A stretch of DNA of 30,110 bases. It comes from an uncultured Lachnospiraceae bacterium (GTDB taxonomy: Bacteria; Bacillota; Clostridia; Lachnospirales; Lachnospiraceae). Positions 15,353 to 23,819 of this stretch are shown piece by piece. A program made the translations under genes and the position numbers. The notes below the pieces were generated by a model. The model was not told the origin of the DNA and ran no database searches. It saw nothing but the letters and a program-made list of their open reading frames with translations. Within the stretch, counting starts at the first letter, position 1. Each line of letters starts with the position of its first letter. The stretch lies in contig CAJUJR010000034.1 in the NCBI GenBank assembly GCA_910586605.1, positions 1 to 30,110 on the forward strand. Direction: 5' to 3'.

Positions 15353-16105
15353 TCAGAACACCAGGTTCTCCACCACCACAACTGCAAGAATGGAAAACTC
15401 ACAAACCTGCAAAAAATACCCTGCCAAATCACCAGTAATCCCACCAAACACACAATATGCCATATTTTTGTAGTGTAAAAAACAGGCGGCTCCTGCCAAA
15501 ATACAGCAAGCCCCAGAAAAAGGATTTAAAACAAGATATCCTGTTATGCAAAACGCCAGTTCTGCAAGAAGAATCCATTTCACTGATTTTCCTGCCGCCT
15601 CCGCTGAGGATGCAGCCATCCCTTCTTTTTTTGCTTTTTTTAATATTGTAACAGACAGCCCACTTAAAATCCTGGAATAGATATACCCTAATGAAATAAA
15701 CGGAACTGTTTTAAAATGGATTTGGCTAAATAAACCAAAGGACAGCAAAAAAAAGACAATTCCATATATAATAGCAAACGCCCCTGTATGTGGATCTTTT
15801 AGAATCCTTAATTTCTCTTCCTTAGGCCGATAAGAACTTTTTGCATCTACCGTATCTAAAAAACCATCGAAATGGATTCCTCCAGTCAACAAAACCGGCA
15901 GGGAAGCCATAACAGCTGCGGCCAATATTTTTCCGGCATGGATTTTTTCCATTACTGCAAAAGCCATCAAACTAAATAACCCAATTACAGCGCCAACCAA
16001 AGGGAAAAAACACATACTATATTTCATGCTTTTTTTCTCCCATTCGATTTTAGGCATCGGGATTCTAGAATATGTAGAAAATGCTATAATCAATGATTTT
16101 AACAT
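15353..16105 (-). CDS. cobS: adenosylcobinamide-GDP ribazoletransferase (cobalamin synthase)
   Basis: CobS is the membrane enzyme that joins adenosylcobinamide-GDP (from CobU) and alpha-ribazole (phosphate) (from CobT) to give cobalamin (phosphate). The 250-residue length is typical. Family motifs are present: TYSRIPMP at the start, TGGIHFDGFLDTVDA near 74-88, KDPHTGAFAI near 102-111 and GGITGDLAGY near 222-231. Five to seven hydrophobic segments are evident. The ATG at 16105 has GGGGGATT upstream and overlaps the cobU end by seven bases, so the two are coupled. The Rpn-gene promoter starts immediately after its stop. Confidence 0.95.
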   Translation of the reverse strand: MLKSLIIAFSTYSRIPMPKIEWEKKSMKYSMCFFPLVGAVIGLFSLMAFAVMEKIHAGKILAAAVMASLPVLLTGGIHFDGFLDTVDAKSSYRPKEEKLRILKDPHTGAFAIIYGIVFFLLSFGLFSQIHFKTVPFISLGYIYSRILSGLSVTILKKAKKEGMAASSAEAAGKSVKWILLAELAFCITGYLVLNPFSGACCILAGAACFLHYKNMAYCVFGGITGDLAGYFLQVCEFSILAVVVVENLVF

Positions 16106-16680
16106 GGCAATCCCCCATCTTTACTTTTATGGAAATGCAGCAAAGGGATGGAACAAACCACCTCAATTACAGCATCTGCACGCTGTGCCAGAAATGTATT
16201 TGCCCTCCCAAGCAGCCTTACATATTCTTCTGTTTCTGCCTCATACCGCATCCCATCTGAAAAAACTTCATTTGTAACAACAACCAGACATCCAGCCTGC
16301 TGTTCCAGACATAATAATGGCTTTAAAACCGCTGTTTCAAGCTGCAAATCTGCGGCCTTTCCCCGCTCCTTTAAAGAGCCATCCTTTTGGTACATTTCAT
16401 TTGCCAGAAGATTTGACATACATTCTAACAGTACAACATCCTTTTCCCCAACATGGATTTGTTCCAGGTGCACAAAACATTCCTGTGTCTGGAATCCCTT
16501 CCCCTTCCGCATTGCCTGGTGCTTGCAGATACGTTCCTCGCACTCCCCATCATAGGGATACATTGTTGCAATATAAAAAAGCCCTCCTGCCGCCAACCCT
16601 TTCTGATGCATGGAAACAGCAAGCTTTTCTGCATACTCTGACTTTCCGCTTCCGCTCCCGCCCGTTATCAAATATAGCAT
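16099..16680 (-). CDS. cobU: adenosylcobinamide kinase/adenosylcobinamide-phosphate guanylyltransferase
   Basis: CobU phosphorylates adenosylcobinamide and transfers GMP to give adenosylcobinamide-GDP. From the ATG at 16680 it is 193 residues, normal length. The P-loop GGSGSGKS is at 7-14 and the expected guanylylated histidine is His54 in ERICKHQAMRKGKGFQTQE. The C-terminal region is less typical: the usual NEVGxGxVP segment reads TNEVFSDGMRYEAETEEYVR, although GRANTFLAQRADAVIEVV follows. A longer start at 16722 is possible but GAGGAGAGGGG sits directly before 16680. The gene is 59 bases after the cbiA-cobT fusion and overlaps cobS. A second short CobU-like gene lies at 13844-14182. Confidence 0.92.
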   Translation of the reverse strand: MLYLITGGSGSGKSEYAEKLAVSMHQKGLAAGGLFYIATMYPYDGECEERICKHQAMRKGKGFQTQECFVHLEQIHVGEKDVVLLECMSNLLANEMYQKDGSLKERGKAADLQLETAVLKPLLCLEQQAGCLVVVTNEVFSDGMRYEAETEEYVRLLGRANTFLAQRADAVIEVVCSIPLLHFHKSKDGGLPC

Positions 16681-16739
16681 TTTTCCCCTCTCCTCAAACA
16701 TGTTGAAATATCCAACCCGCACCCTGTTTTCCCCACTAG

Positions 16740-19172
16740 TTACGGTTCTTCTACAACCTCTTTCTTTTCCTCTTGGTATCTGACATATGGCTCAATCTCA
16801 TAAGCTGTAAACGTCCCCATTTTCTGATAAACTTCTGCAGCCATATCAAGCAACGGAAAAAATGTCATTGCCCCAGTTCCTTCGCCAAGGCACAGCCTTC
16901 CATAAACCAACGCTTTTACTCCAAGAGCTTGCAAAGCAAGCCTGCCTGCTTTTTCCTCTGGTTCATGGGAAGCAAAAACAATATCTGCTACCCTCCTATC
17001 AAGATACATTGCCACCAAAGCCGCCACTGCTGAAATTGCCCCATCTATTACAACAGGCAAGTGATATGTAACGCCTCCCAGGAAAACACCTGCCATCATA
17101 GCAATTTCACATCCCCCTGCCTGCGCCAAAAGTTCCAATGCATACTCTTTCCCTGACAATCCCATTTCCCTGACTCTATGTACGACAGAATCTACAACAT
17201 TCCGTTTTTTTTCCAACCTTCCTGTAGGCAGCCCGGCGCCCTTTCCTGTCACTTCCTCGGCATCCTGCCCCAAAAATACTGCTGCAAGCACACTGGTAGG
17301 TGTTGTATTGCCAATCCCCATTTCCCCGGTTGCTACGATTTGGTATCCCTTTTCTTTTAATTCCCTGACAATCTCCCTTCCAGACTCTAAAGCCTGACTG
17401 CATTCCTGAACCGTCATAGCAGGCTCTTTTGCAATATTTCCGCTGCCTCTTTTTATTTTCCGGTCAACCACGGCATTTTGTACCAGCCGTTTTTCAGGAT
17501 ATGGCAGGGTATCCATCCCTGCATCTATTGTAAATACGTCGACTCTTGCAGCTTTTGCCATATAATTTACTGTCGAACAGCCTTTCGCAAAATTTTCACT
17601 TACTATCTTTGTTACCTCTTTACCTGTCTGGGTTACCCCTTCCTCTACCACTCCATGGTCTCCACACAGAACAACAAGTGCGCGCTTTTTCAGTACAATC
17701 TTTTCTGCTTCCCCAGTAATACGGCACAACCGCACAATATTATCCTCCAATAGCCCCAGGCTGTCTATCGGCTTTGCAATACTGTCCCAGTGCTCTTTTG
17801 CTTTCCTGCCTGCCTGATAGCCCCTACATGCCATTAAAAACTCTGAAAGCGCCATCGGGTTGCTGTAATAATACAGATGCGGAAATCCCGCCGCCATTGT
17901 TTTTGTATAAACCATGCAGGAATACCTTGTGCTGCTTGCAGGCTTTTTTGCATAAAATGCAGCTCCATTTTCCGTACAATCCCAATAGTGGAACTCATGC
18001 CCTTTCAGTTTCTGGCCTTTTTCTCCAAATATGCCAGCTTCCTTACTCTCTAGTTCAATATAACCAAAACGGCAAAGCTTTTGTGTACGAAATCCCTTGC
18101 CTGGAAGTACCCCTGCCATCTTTTTATACTTTCCCCCTGCCCCTTCTAACTCCTCCTGCAGATAAAGGAACCCCCCGCATTCCGCAAGGCAGGGCATCCC
18201 ATTTTGGCAGGCCGTACGAATAGATTCCCTTATTTCAGAAGCTGCTTCCAACTCCCCTGCAAAATTTTCAGGATATCCCCCAGAAAGCAGGATTCCATCT
18301 GTTTTTTCAGGCAGCGCCTTATCATGGAGCGGAGAAAAATAGACTAGTTCTGCCCCAAGCTTTTCTAACAGCTCCATATTTTCTGCATAATAGAAGGAAA
18401 ATGCTTCATCCCTCGCTACCGCAAGGCGGACTTTTCCAGATACTGCCGGCATTTTCGGCAAAGTTCCCATACAATATCCGGCCATATCTGCCACCCCAAA
18501 AACCTGCCCAAGTTCCAGCGTCTTTTCCAACACATCTGCAATCCCAGATGCCCACTTCCGAAAAGACTTGATTTCCTCTGGTGCAGATAACCCTAAATGT
18601 CTGGATGGTACTGAAAGTTCATTAAGTTCGGGCATATATCCCATCACTTTTACCTGGCATTCCCGTTCAATCACCTCTTTCAGCCTTCCATAATACCCTT
18701 CTGAAACCCTATTTAAAATAACCCCGCGAATATGGCAGTCTTTCCTGTATTCTATAATCCCTTGAATCATGGCAGCCAAAGATACACTGACGCCTTTAGC
18801 ATCTGCAACAAGGATTACAGGTGTATCTGTTATCTTTGCAATTTCATAAGTGCTCCCTTTTTCAGAGGTTCCCCCCAGCCCGTCATAATAGCCCATCACC
18901 CCTTCTATTACTGTTATATCTGCGTCCTTTGCCTTATTTTCCAATAAATACTTTACAGTTCCTTCCTCCGACAAAAATATATCCAGGTTGCCCGACTCTG
19001 CCCCAAGCACTTTCCGGTGGAACATCGGGTCTATATAATCAGGACCGCACTTAAAAGAAGCCGTCCGATATCCCCTTCTCCTGCAAATCTCTAAAATCCC
19101 ACACACAATTGTTGTCTTTCCGCTGCCGCTTTTCGGCGCTGCAAACAAAATACGGGGCATTTTCTCTTTCAT
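16740..19172 (-). CDS. fusion of cobyrinate a,c-diamide synthase (CbiA) and nicotinate-nucleotide:DMB phosphoribosyltransferase (CobT)
   Basis: An 810-residue two-enzyme fusion without an internal stop. Residues 1 to about 452 are CbiA, which amidates side chains a and c: P-loop-like APKSGSGKTT (12-21), KCGPDYIDPMFH (41-52), IEGVMGYYDG, glutaminase Cys332 in AECGGFLY and GHEFHYWD (391-398). Residues about 460-805 are CobT, which makes alpha-ribazole phosphate from a base such as 5,6-dimethylbenzimidazole and nicotinate mononucleotide: CGDHGVVEEGVT (503-514), GEMGIGNTT (616-624), GAGLPTGRLEKK (645-656) and catalytic Glu764 in LGEGTGAM. Both halves keep all landmark residues. Start has GGAGG seven bases upstream. 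It lies 27 bases after the cbiJET fusion. Confidence 0.94.
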   Translation of the reverse strand: MKEKMPRILFAAPKSGSGKTTIVCGILEICRRRGYRTASFKCGPDYIDPMFHRKVLGAESGNLDIFLSEEGTVKYLLENKAKDADITVIEGVMGYYDGLGGTSEKGSTYEIAKITDTPVILVADAKGVSVSLAAMIQGIIEYRKDCHIRGVILNRVSEGYYGRLKEVIERECQVKVMGYMPELNELSVPSRHLGLSAPEEIKSFRKWASGIADVLEKTLELGQVFGVADMAGYCMGTLPKMPAVSGKVRLAVARDEAFSFYYAENMELLEKLGAELVYFSPLHDKALPEKTDGILLSGGYPENFAGELEAASEIRESIRTACQNGMPCLAECGGFLYLQEELEGAGGKYKKMAGVLPGKGFRTQKLCRFGYIELESKEAGIFGEKGQKLKGHEFHYWDCTENGAAFYAKKPASSTRYSCMVYTKTMAAGFPHLYYYSNPMALSEFLMACRGYQAGRKAKEHWDSIAKPIDSLGLLEDNIVRLCRITGEAEKIVLKKRALVVLCGDHGVVEEGVTQTGKEVTKIVSENFAKGCSTVNYMAKAARVDVFTIDAGMDTLPYPEKRLVQNAVVDRKIKRGSGNIAKEPAMTVQECSQALESGREIVRELKEKGYQIVATGEMGIGNTTPTSVLAAVFLGQDAEEVTGKGAGLPTGRLEKKRNVVDSVVHRVREMGLSGKEYALELLAQAGGCEIAMMAGVFLGGVTYHLPVVIDGAISAVAALVAMYLDRRVADIVFASHEPEEKAGRLALQALGVKALVYGRLCLGEGTGAMTFFPLLDMAAEVYQKMGTFTAYEIEPYVRYQEEKKEVVEEP

Positions 19173-19199
19173 CTTCCATCCTCCCTTCCTAGAGTGAGT

Positions 19200-21182
19200 T
19201 TAAAAACGAATGATATATACTGTATTACTTGCTTCCATCAGATGATACCTACCCAATGCCTTCCCTTTTGCCACATTTACCTGTACCACTTCCATATTTC
19301 GGTATTCTGGGAAAATTTCTTTTACTGTTTCAAGCTGTGCAAGTGTTTCTAGTGTTACAATGTTTATGACAAACCGTACTTTCTCGTTTTTTTCACGGAT
19401 AGCCTGTATAATTTCAATCAAATTTCCGCTGCTTCCGCCAATAAATACATGCGTCGGCGCTGGAAGCCCTTTTAGGCACTCTGGTGCAGCCCCTTTGACA
19501 ATTTTTAAATTATCTGTGCCAAAACGGATTTTATTTTCCTGTATTAAGCCAATCCCTTCTTCGTTTTTCTCAACCGCAAACACTTGCCCTCCCTTACAGT
19601 GTAAAGCAGCCTCAACAGAAACAGAGCCTGTTCCAGCCCCTATATCATAAACAACAGAACTTTCTGTTAAGGAAAGCTTTGCCAAAGATAAAATACGTAT
19701 TTCCTGTTTTGTCATAGGAACATTTCCCCTTACAAAAGAGGAATCCTCTATGCCAGAAACGACACTTTTTTCCAATGGCACTCTATTTTCAATTAACATA
19801 ACAGAAAGGGAATCTGTTTCTATATCCTTCATCTGCCCTGCCGTACCAGACAATATTCTTTCCCCTGGATAGGATAAACGTTCCCCAATCGTGATTTTAA
19901 GCTGCTCCATATGATAAGTTAACAACAGTCTGCAAATTTCTTTTGCTGCATTCTGGCTTCCCAGTAAAACACATACCCAACGATGATATTTTATCTTTGT
20001 AACCAGGTTCGCCTGTTTTCCATGACAGCTTACAAGCTCCGCCTGCTCCCACGGGACAAAAAGACGGTTCAGAAAATAAATAACAGAAGAAATCCCTGAA
20101 ACAGGATGTACCTCATACCCCTCTAAATATTTTTCTATCCCTTTTGCACCAGAATAAAACCCGATATCACCAGAATAAACAACTGCAGCTTTTTGGTATT
20201 CAGGATGCTCTTTTAAAATATCTGCTATTTCTTCCTTTTTGTAACAAGCATATGACGGCTTTGCGGAAACATCCCCACAAAGTTCTAACAACCGCCCTGC
20301 CCCGATTACTACATCACATTTTTCCAGGCAGTCCGCCGCCTCTTTTGTCAGATGCCCTCTATTCCCAGGACCCATTCCAACTAGGTATATCTCCCTTTTT
20401 CTTTCCAGATGATATTCCTTTTGTATAAAACGGACTGCTTCTTCTAAAGTAACCACCTTATCTAAGGCAGAGAGGCTTACATTCCCTTTTTTTCTCCCGA
20501 CTGCCAGGACTCGGACGCCTGCCCGCAGCGCGGCATTGCATTTTTCCGTATATCCTCCCTCTTTCCCTGAATCTTTTGTTACCAGAAATGACGCATTGAT
20601 TTGCTTCATCATCCAATAATTTAATTCCTCACAAAATGGCCCCTGCATACCAATCAGGTTTTTGCCTGCAAACCCAAGCTGCCTGCATTTTTCCAGGACA
20701 GATGCTGAAGGAAGCACCCTAGCATAACACCTGCTTTGATAATTATGGATTTCAGCATATTTTTCCAATTCCTTACTTCCTGTGGTAATCAGGATATTTC
20801 CTGCCGTATTGTTTAAATATCCTGCTGCCTCTTCAATACTTTCCATAAAAAGGACTGCTTTTTCTTTCTCTGCTTCTGCCCGCTGTATCCGGATATACGG
20901 CAAGGCAGTTTCCTTACACGCCTGCATAATATTTTCTGTTACCTTAACCGCATAAGGATGCGTTGCATCCAGGCAGTATCTTGCTTCTTTTTCCCTAAAA
21001 AAAGCTGTCATCTGTTCTGCATCCATCCGTCCAGTATAAATCTTTATATTAGGGCAATCTGGCAAAAGGGAAGCACCATATTCCGTTGCCACACAGATAT
21101 GGACTTCAAGTGGCATATCCTGGAAAGCCTCTGCCAGATGCCTTCCTTCCACTGTCCCTCCAAACACAACAATACCTGCCAT
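19200..21182 (-). CDS. triple fusion CbiJ-CbiE-CbiT (precorrin-6A reductase, C5- and C15-methyltransferase/decarboxylase)
   Basis: A 660-residue protein joining three consecutive corrin-ring steps. Residues 1-255 are CbiJ, the NADH-dependent cobalt-precorrin-6A reductase (FGGTVEGRHLA, LDATHPYAVKVTENI, TTGSKELEKY, VTKDSGKEGGYTEK). Residues about 263-470 are CbiE, the C5-methyltransferase with the tetrapyrrole-methylase start IYLVGMGPGN and YSGDIGFYSGA. Residues about 478-660 are CbiT, the C15-methyltransferase/decarboxylase with SAM motif VYDIGAGTGSVSVEAAL. CbiE-CbiT fusions (CobL) are common; adding CbiJ in front is less so. ATG at 21182 follows GAGGGG and lies seven bases after cbiH. Confidence 0.94.
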   Translation of the reverse strand: MAGIVVFGGTVEGRHLAEAFQDMPLEVHICVATEYGASLLPDCPNIKIYTGRMDAEQMTAFFREKEARYCLDATHPYAVKVTENIMQACKETALPYIRIQRAEAEKEKAVLFMESIEEAAGYLNNTAGNILITTGSKELEKYAEIHNYQSRCYARVLPSASVLEKCRQLGFAGKNLIGMQGPFCEELNYWMMKQINASFLVTKDSGKEGGYTEKCNAALRAGVRVLAVGRKKGNVSLSALDKVVTLEEAVRFIQKEYHLERKREIYLVGMGPGNRGHLTKEAADCLEKCDVVIGAGRLLELCGDVSAKPSYACYKKEEIADILKEHPEYQKAAVVYSGDIGFYSGAKGIEKYLEGYEVHPVSGISSVIYFLNRLFVPWEQAELVSCHGKQANLVTKIKYHRWVCVLLGSQNAAKEICRLLLTYHMEQLKITIGERLSYPGERILSGTAGQMKDIETDSLSVMLIENRVPLEKSVVSGIEDSSFVRGNVPMTKQEIRILSLAKLSLTESSVVYDIGAGTGSVSVEAALHCKGGQVFAVEKNEEGIGLIQENKIRFGTDNLKIVKGAAPECLKGLPAPTHVFIGGSSGNLIEIIQAIREKNEKVRFVINIVTLETLAQLETVKEIFPEYRNMEVVQVNVAKGKALGRYHLMEASNTVYIIRF

Positions 21183-21189
21183 TTTCCCC

Positions 21190-21924
21190 TCATTTCTGCA
21201 AATGGTAGCCCCTTGGCGTCACCATCTGCCCTTTTATCTGTTTTGTACAGGAATTCCCTATAAAAACAGTTGTAAACATATCAACAGCAATCTCCCTAAG
21301 TTCTGCAAGAGAAAGGACTGCAACAGATTCCCCTTCTCTGCCAATATTCCTTACCAGCCCGCAGACAGTCTCTGCCTTTCGGTATTCTGACAATATAATA
21401 CATGCCCTTTTTAAATAATCCTTTCGCTTTTTGCTGGATGGATTGTACAAGCAAATACAAAAATCAGCCATTGCTGCTGCCCTTAGCCGCCGCTCAATTT
21501 GCTCCCATGAAGTCATTAAATCACTTAAACTAATCACTGCAAAATCATGCCCTAGGGGCGCCCCAAGCGCAGCCGCCCCAGATAACGCCGCAGTAATCCC
21601 TGCTATTGCCACAATTTCAACTTCTAGGAAAGTAGCCCCAAGCTCCATCAAAAGCCCTGCCATCCCATACACCCCGGCATCCCCACTACAGACTACGCTA
21701 ACCTTCGTCCCTTCTTTTGCAGCTTCTAGCGCCCGCAGGCATCGTTCCCTTTCCTGGCGCATCCCCGTAGCATAATACGTTTTTCCAGGAAATTGTTTTC
21801 TCACCAGTTCTGTATATACCGTATATCCAATAATCAGGTCGCTGCTTTCTAATACCTGCTTTGCTTCAAATGTCATCCTTTTAAAATCTCCCGGCCCTAT
21901 GCCAACAACATATAACGGATTCAA
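21190..21924 (-). CDS. cbiH: cobalt-factor III / precorrin-3B C17-methyltransferase
   Basis: CbiH methylates C17 and drives ring contraction with extrusion of C20 in the anaerobic pathway. The 244-residue product is a tetrapyrrole methylase: YVVGIGPGDFKRMT at the N-terminus, VCSGDAGVYGMAG near 78-90 and CLYNPSSKKR with the late VRNIGREGE segment, which are typical for CbiH/CobJ. The start codon is TTG, overlapping the cbiG stop (TTGA, 21921-21924), with AAGGAAAGG upstream; no other start gives the conserved N-terminus. Translational coupling to cbiG is likely. Confidence 0.94.
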   Translation of the reverse strand: MNPLYVVGIGPGDFKRMTFEAKQVLESSDLIIGYTVYTELVRKQFPGKTYYATGMRQERERCLRALEAAKEGTKVSVVCSGDAGVYGMAGLLMELGATFLEVEIVAIAGITAALSGAAALGAPLGHDFAVISLSDLMTSWEQIERRLRAAAMADFCICLYNPSSKKRKDYLKRACIILSEYRKAETVCGLVRNIGREGESVAVLSLAELREIAVDMFTTVFIGNSCTKQIKGQMVTPRGYHLQK

Positions 21925-22979
21925 AATACTGCCTTTCCTTTCTGCTTTACCGCAAGTGCTACTGTCACACCATCATATACTCTCTTATGGCAGAGCAGCT
22001 CCCCCTCTGCCGCTAATACTGCGCTTCTCTCACAGACACAAGGCACGCCAGTAACCTCTTCCACAAAATGGGAACTGCTAAATTCCCCTGCTGCTTTTTG
22101 CAGCTCCTCAGATGAAAATGTAATAAAAGGAACCCCTTTTTCCCGGCAATAGGCAATCAAGCCTGCCTCCTCTTTTTTCAAATCAATACTTGCCACCATA
22201 CATACTGCATCTGTCCATATTCTTTCCTCTGACAAACACAGCCTTACCGCATCTGCAATTTTTTCTTTCGTTGTCCCTCTCCGGCAGCCAACCCCAACCA
22301 CCACAACTTTAGGCACAAGGCACAGCGTATTTTCCAAAAAACTGGCAGGAACCTTGTGATAAGAAATAAGAAGAAGCATTTCTTTAGCATTTTTTTTAGC
22401 AATGCCGTCCTGATACCAGGAAAGCCCTGCCGGCATCTCCCCTTCTAATGGGAGCTCCGAATCAACCCAAACCTTCCGTCCTTCCAAAATTTCAACCGAA
22501 ACCTGTTTTGCCATTTCCCAATCTGTTATTAAAAGGGCATTTTTCCTTGCAAATTCATCCACGGCAAACTTCCCTTCCCTGTCTGTTGCCGTCGTTATCA
22601 CAGGGACTGCCCCTATCCATTCTGCAATCTGCCTGGCTAACTCATTCGCACCTCCTGCATGGCCTGACAAAAGGGAAATACAGAACTTTCCCTGCTCATC
22701 CAATACCACAACTGCCGGATCTTTGGATTTATGCCCTAAAAAAGGGGCGATTAACCGTACCGCAATTCCAGCCGCACCAATAAAAACAAGCGCGTCTGCT
22801 TGGCTGAAACACTCTCCAACACATTCCTTTAAGCTCTTTTCTTCTGAAAACTCTGGCAGGCTTTTGCATTTCACTTTACAACGAACTTCACTTTCTGGCT
22901 GCTCCAACACCCATTTTCCTTCCAGCCTTTTTTGTAGCAAATATGCTTTCTGGCTGCATGAAAAAATAACTGCTTCCAT
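21921..22979 (-). CDS. cbiG: cobalt-precorrin-5A hydrolase
   Basis: CbiG opens the delta-lactone of cobalt-precorrin-5A and releases acetaldehyde. The product is about 352 residues. The central N-domain landmark AAGIAVRLIAPFLGHKSKDPAVVV is followed by LSGHAGGANELA and TTATD. The C-terminal domain has VVVGVGCRRGTT and ends with the small CbiG-C fold. An upstream GTG three bases earlier is possible, but the ATG at 22979 has GGTGA at better spacing. It lies 46 bases after cbiF and overlaps cbiH by four bases. Confidence 0.94.
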   Translation of the reverse strand: MEAVIFSCSQKAYLLQKRLEGKWVLEQPESEVRCKVKCKSLPEFSEEKSLKECVGECFSQADALVFIGAAGIAVRLIAPFLGHKSKDPAVVVLDEQGKFCISLLSGHAGGANELARQIAEWIGAVPVITTATDREGKFAVDEFARKNALLITDWEMAKQVSVEILEGRKVWVDSELPLEGEMPAGLSWYQDGIAKKNAKEMLLLISYHKVPASFLENTLCLVPKVVVVGVGCRRGTTKEKIADAVRLCLSEERIWTDAVCMVASIDLKKEEAGLIAYCREKGVPFITFSSEELQKAAGEFSSSHFVEEVTGVPCVCERSAVLAAEGELLCHKRVYDGVTVALAVKQKGKAVF

Positions 22980-23025
22980 CACAAATCACCATACCCCATC
23001 CAAAAATTTATAGTATATCCTAAAA

Positions 23026-23790
23026 CTAACCCTGCTTCTGTATTGCCTTACGATAGCCTGTTGTAAATGAAGCATCATACAACTTTGACTTCTGATATTC
23101 CTCCCCAAGTACATTTCCTACAATAATTAATGCCGTTTTATCAATCCCTTCCCGCTCCATATCCTCTGGAAGGTTTCCAACCGTAGTATGGACAATCTTC
23201 TCTTCCTCCCAGGTAGCCTTAAAAACAACGGCGGCAGGAGTTTCTGCATAATACCCTCCAGCAAGCAGTTCTTCTCTAACTTTTCCTGCAAGTCCAGAAG
23301 ATAAAAACAAAACCATTGTAGCCTGATGCACCGCAAGCTTTTGGATGCTTTCCCTTTCTGGGACAGGCGTTCTTCCCTCTGCCCTTGAAATAATAATGCT
23401 CTGCGAAACTTCTGGAAGCGTATATTCCATCTGCAAAGAAGCAGCGGCACCACAAAATGAGCTAACTCCTGGACATACTGAAAATGCAATCCCCCTCTTT
23501 TTCAATTCATCCATCTGTTCCCTTACTGCTCCATATATCGAAGGGTCGCCAGTATGGAGCCGGACTGTTAGCATCCCCTTCCTTTCTGCTTCTTCCATTA
23601 CTCCAATAACTTCTTCCAAAGCCATATATGCACTGTTATAAATTCTACAGCCTTCTTTTACTGCCTTCAATAACGCTTTATTAACAAGAGAACCTGCATA
23701 AATCACCACATCTGCCTGTTCTAGGTAACGTTGCCCACGGACTGTAATCAAATCTTCCGCCCCTGGCCCAGCCCCGACAAAATATACCAT
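23026..23790 (-). CDS. cbiF: cobalt-precorrin-4 C11-methyltransferase
   Basis: CbiF transfers a methyl group from SAM to C11. The 254-residue product is a tetrapyrrole methylase with VYFVGAGPGAEDLITVRG at the start, the CbiF-type YAGSLVN segment near 32-38, LHTGDPSIYGAVREQ near 78-92 and the PGVSSFCGAAA loop. The pattern AEGRTPVPERE is characteristic of CbiF/CobM. The ATG has AGAGGTG upstream. It is 29 bases after cbiD and upstream of cbiG. Confidence 0.95.
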   Translation of the reverse strand: MVYFVGAGPGAEDLITVRGQRYLEQADVVIYAGSLVNKALLKAVKEGCRIYNSAYMALEEVIGVMEEAERKGMLTVRLHTGDPSIYGAVREQMDELKKRGIAFSVCPGVSSFCGAAASLQMEYTLPEVSQSIIISRAEGRTPVPERESIQKLAVHQATMVLFLSSGLAGKVREELLAGGYYAETPAAVVFKATWEEEKIVHTTVGNLPEDMEREGIDKTALIIVGNVLGEEYQKSKLYDASFTTGYRKAIQKQG

Positions 23791-23819
23791 ACTACACCTC
23801 TTTTCTCTTACAAAACTAA

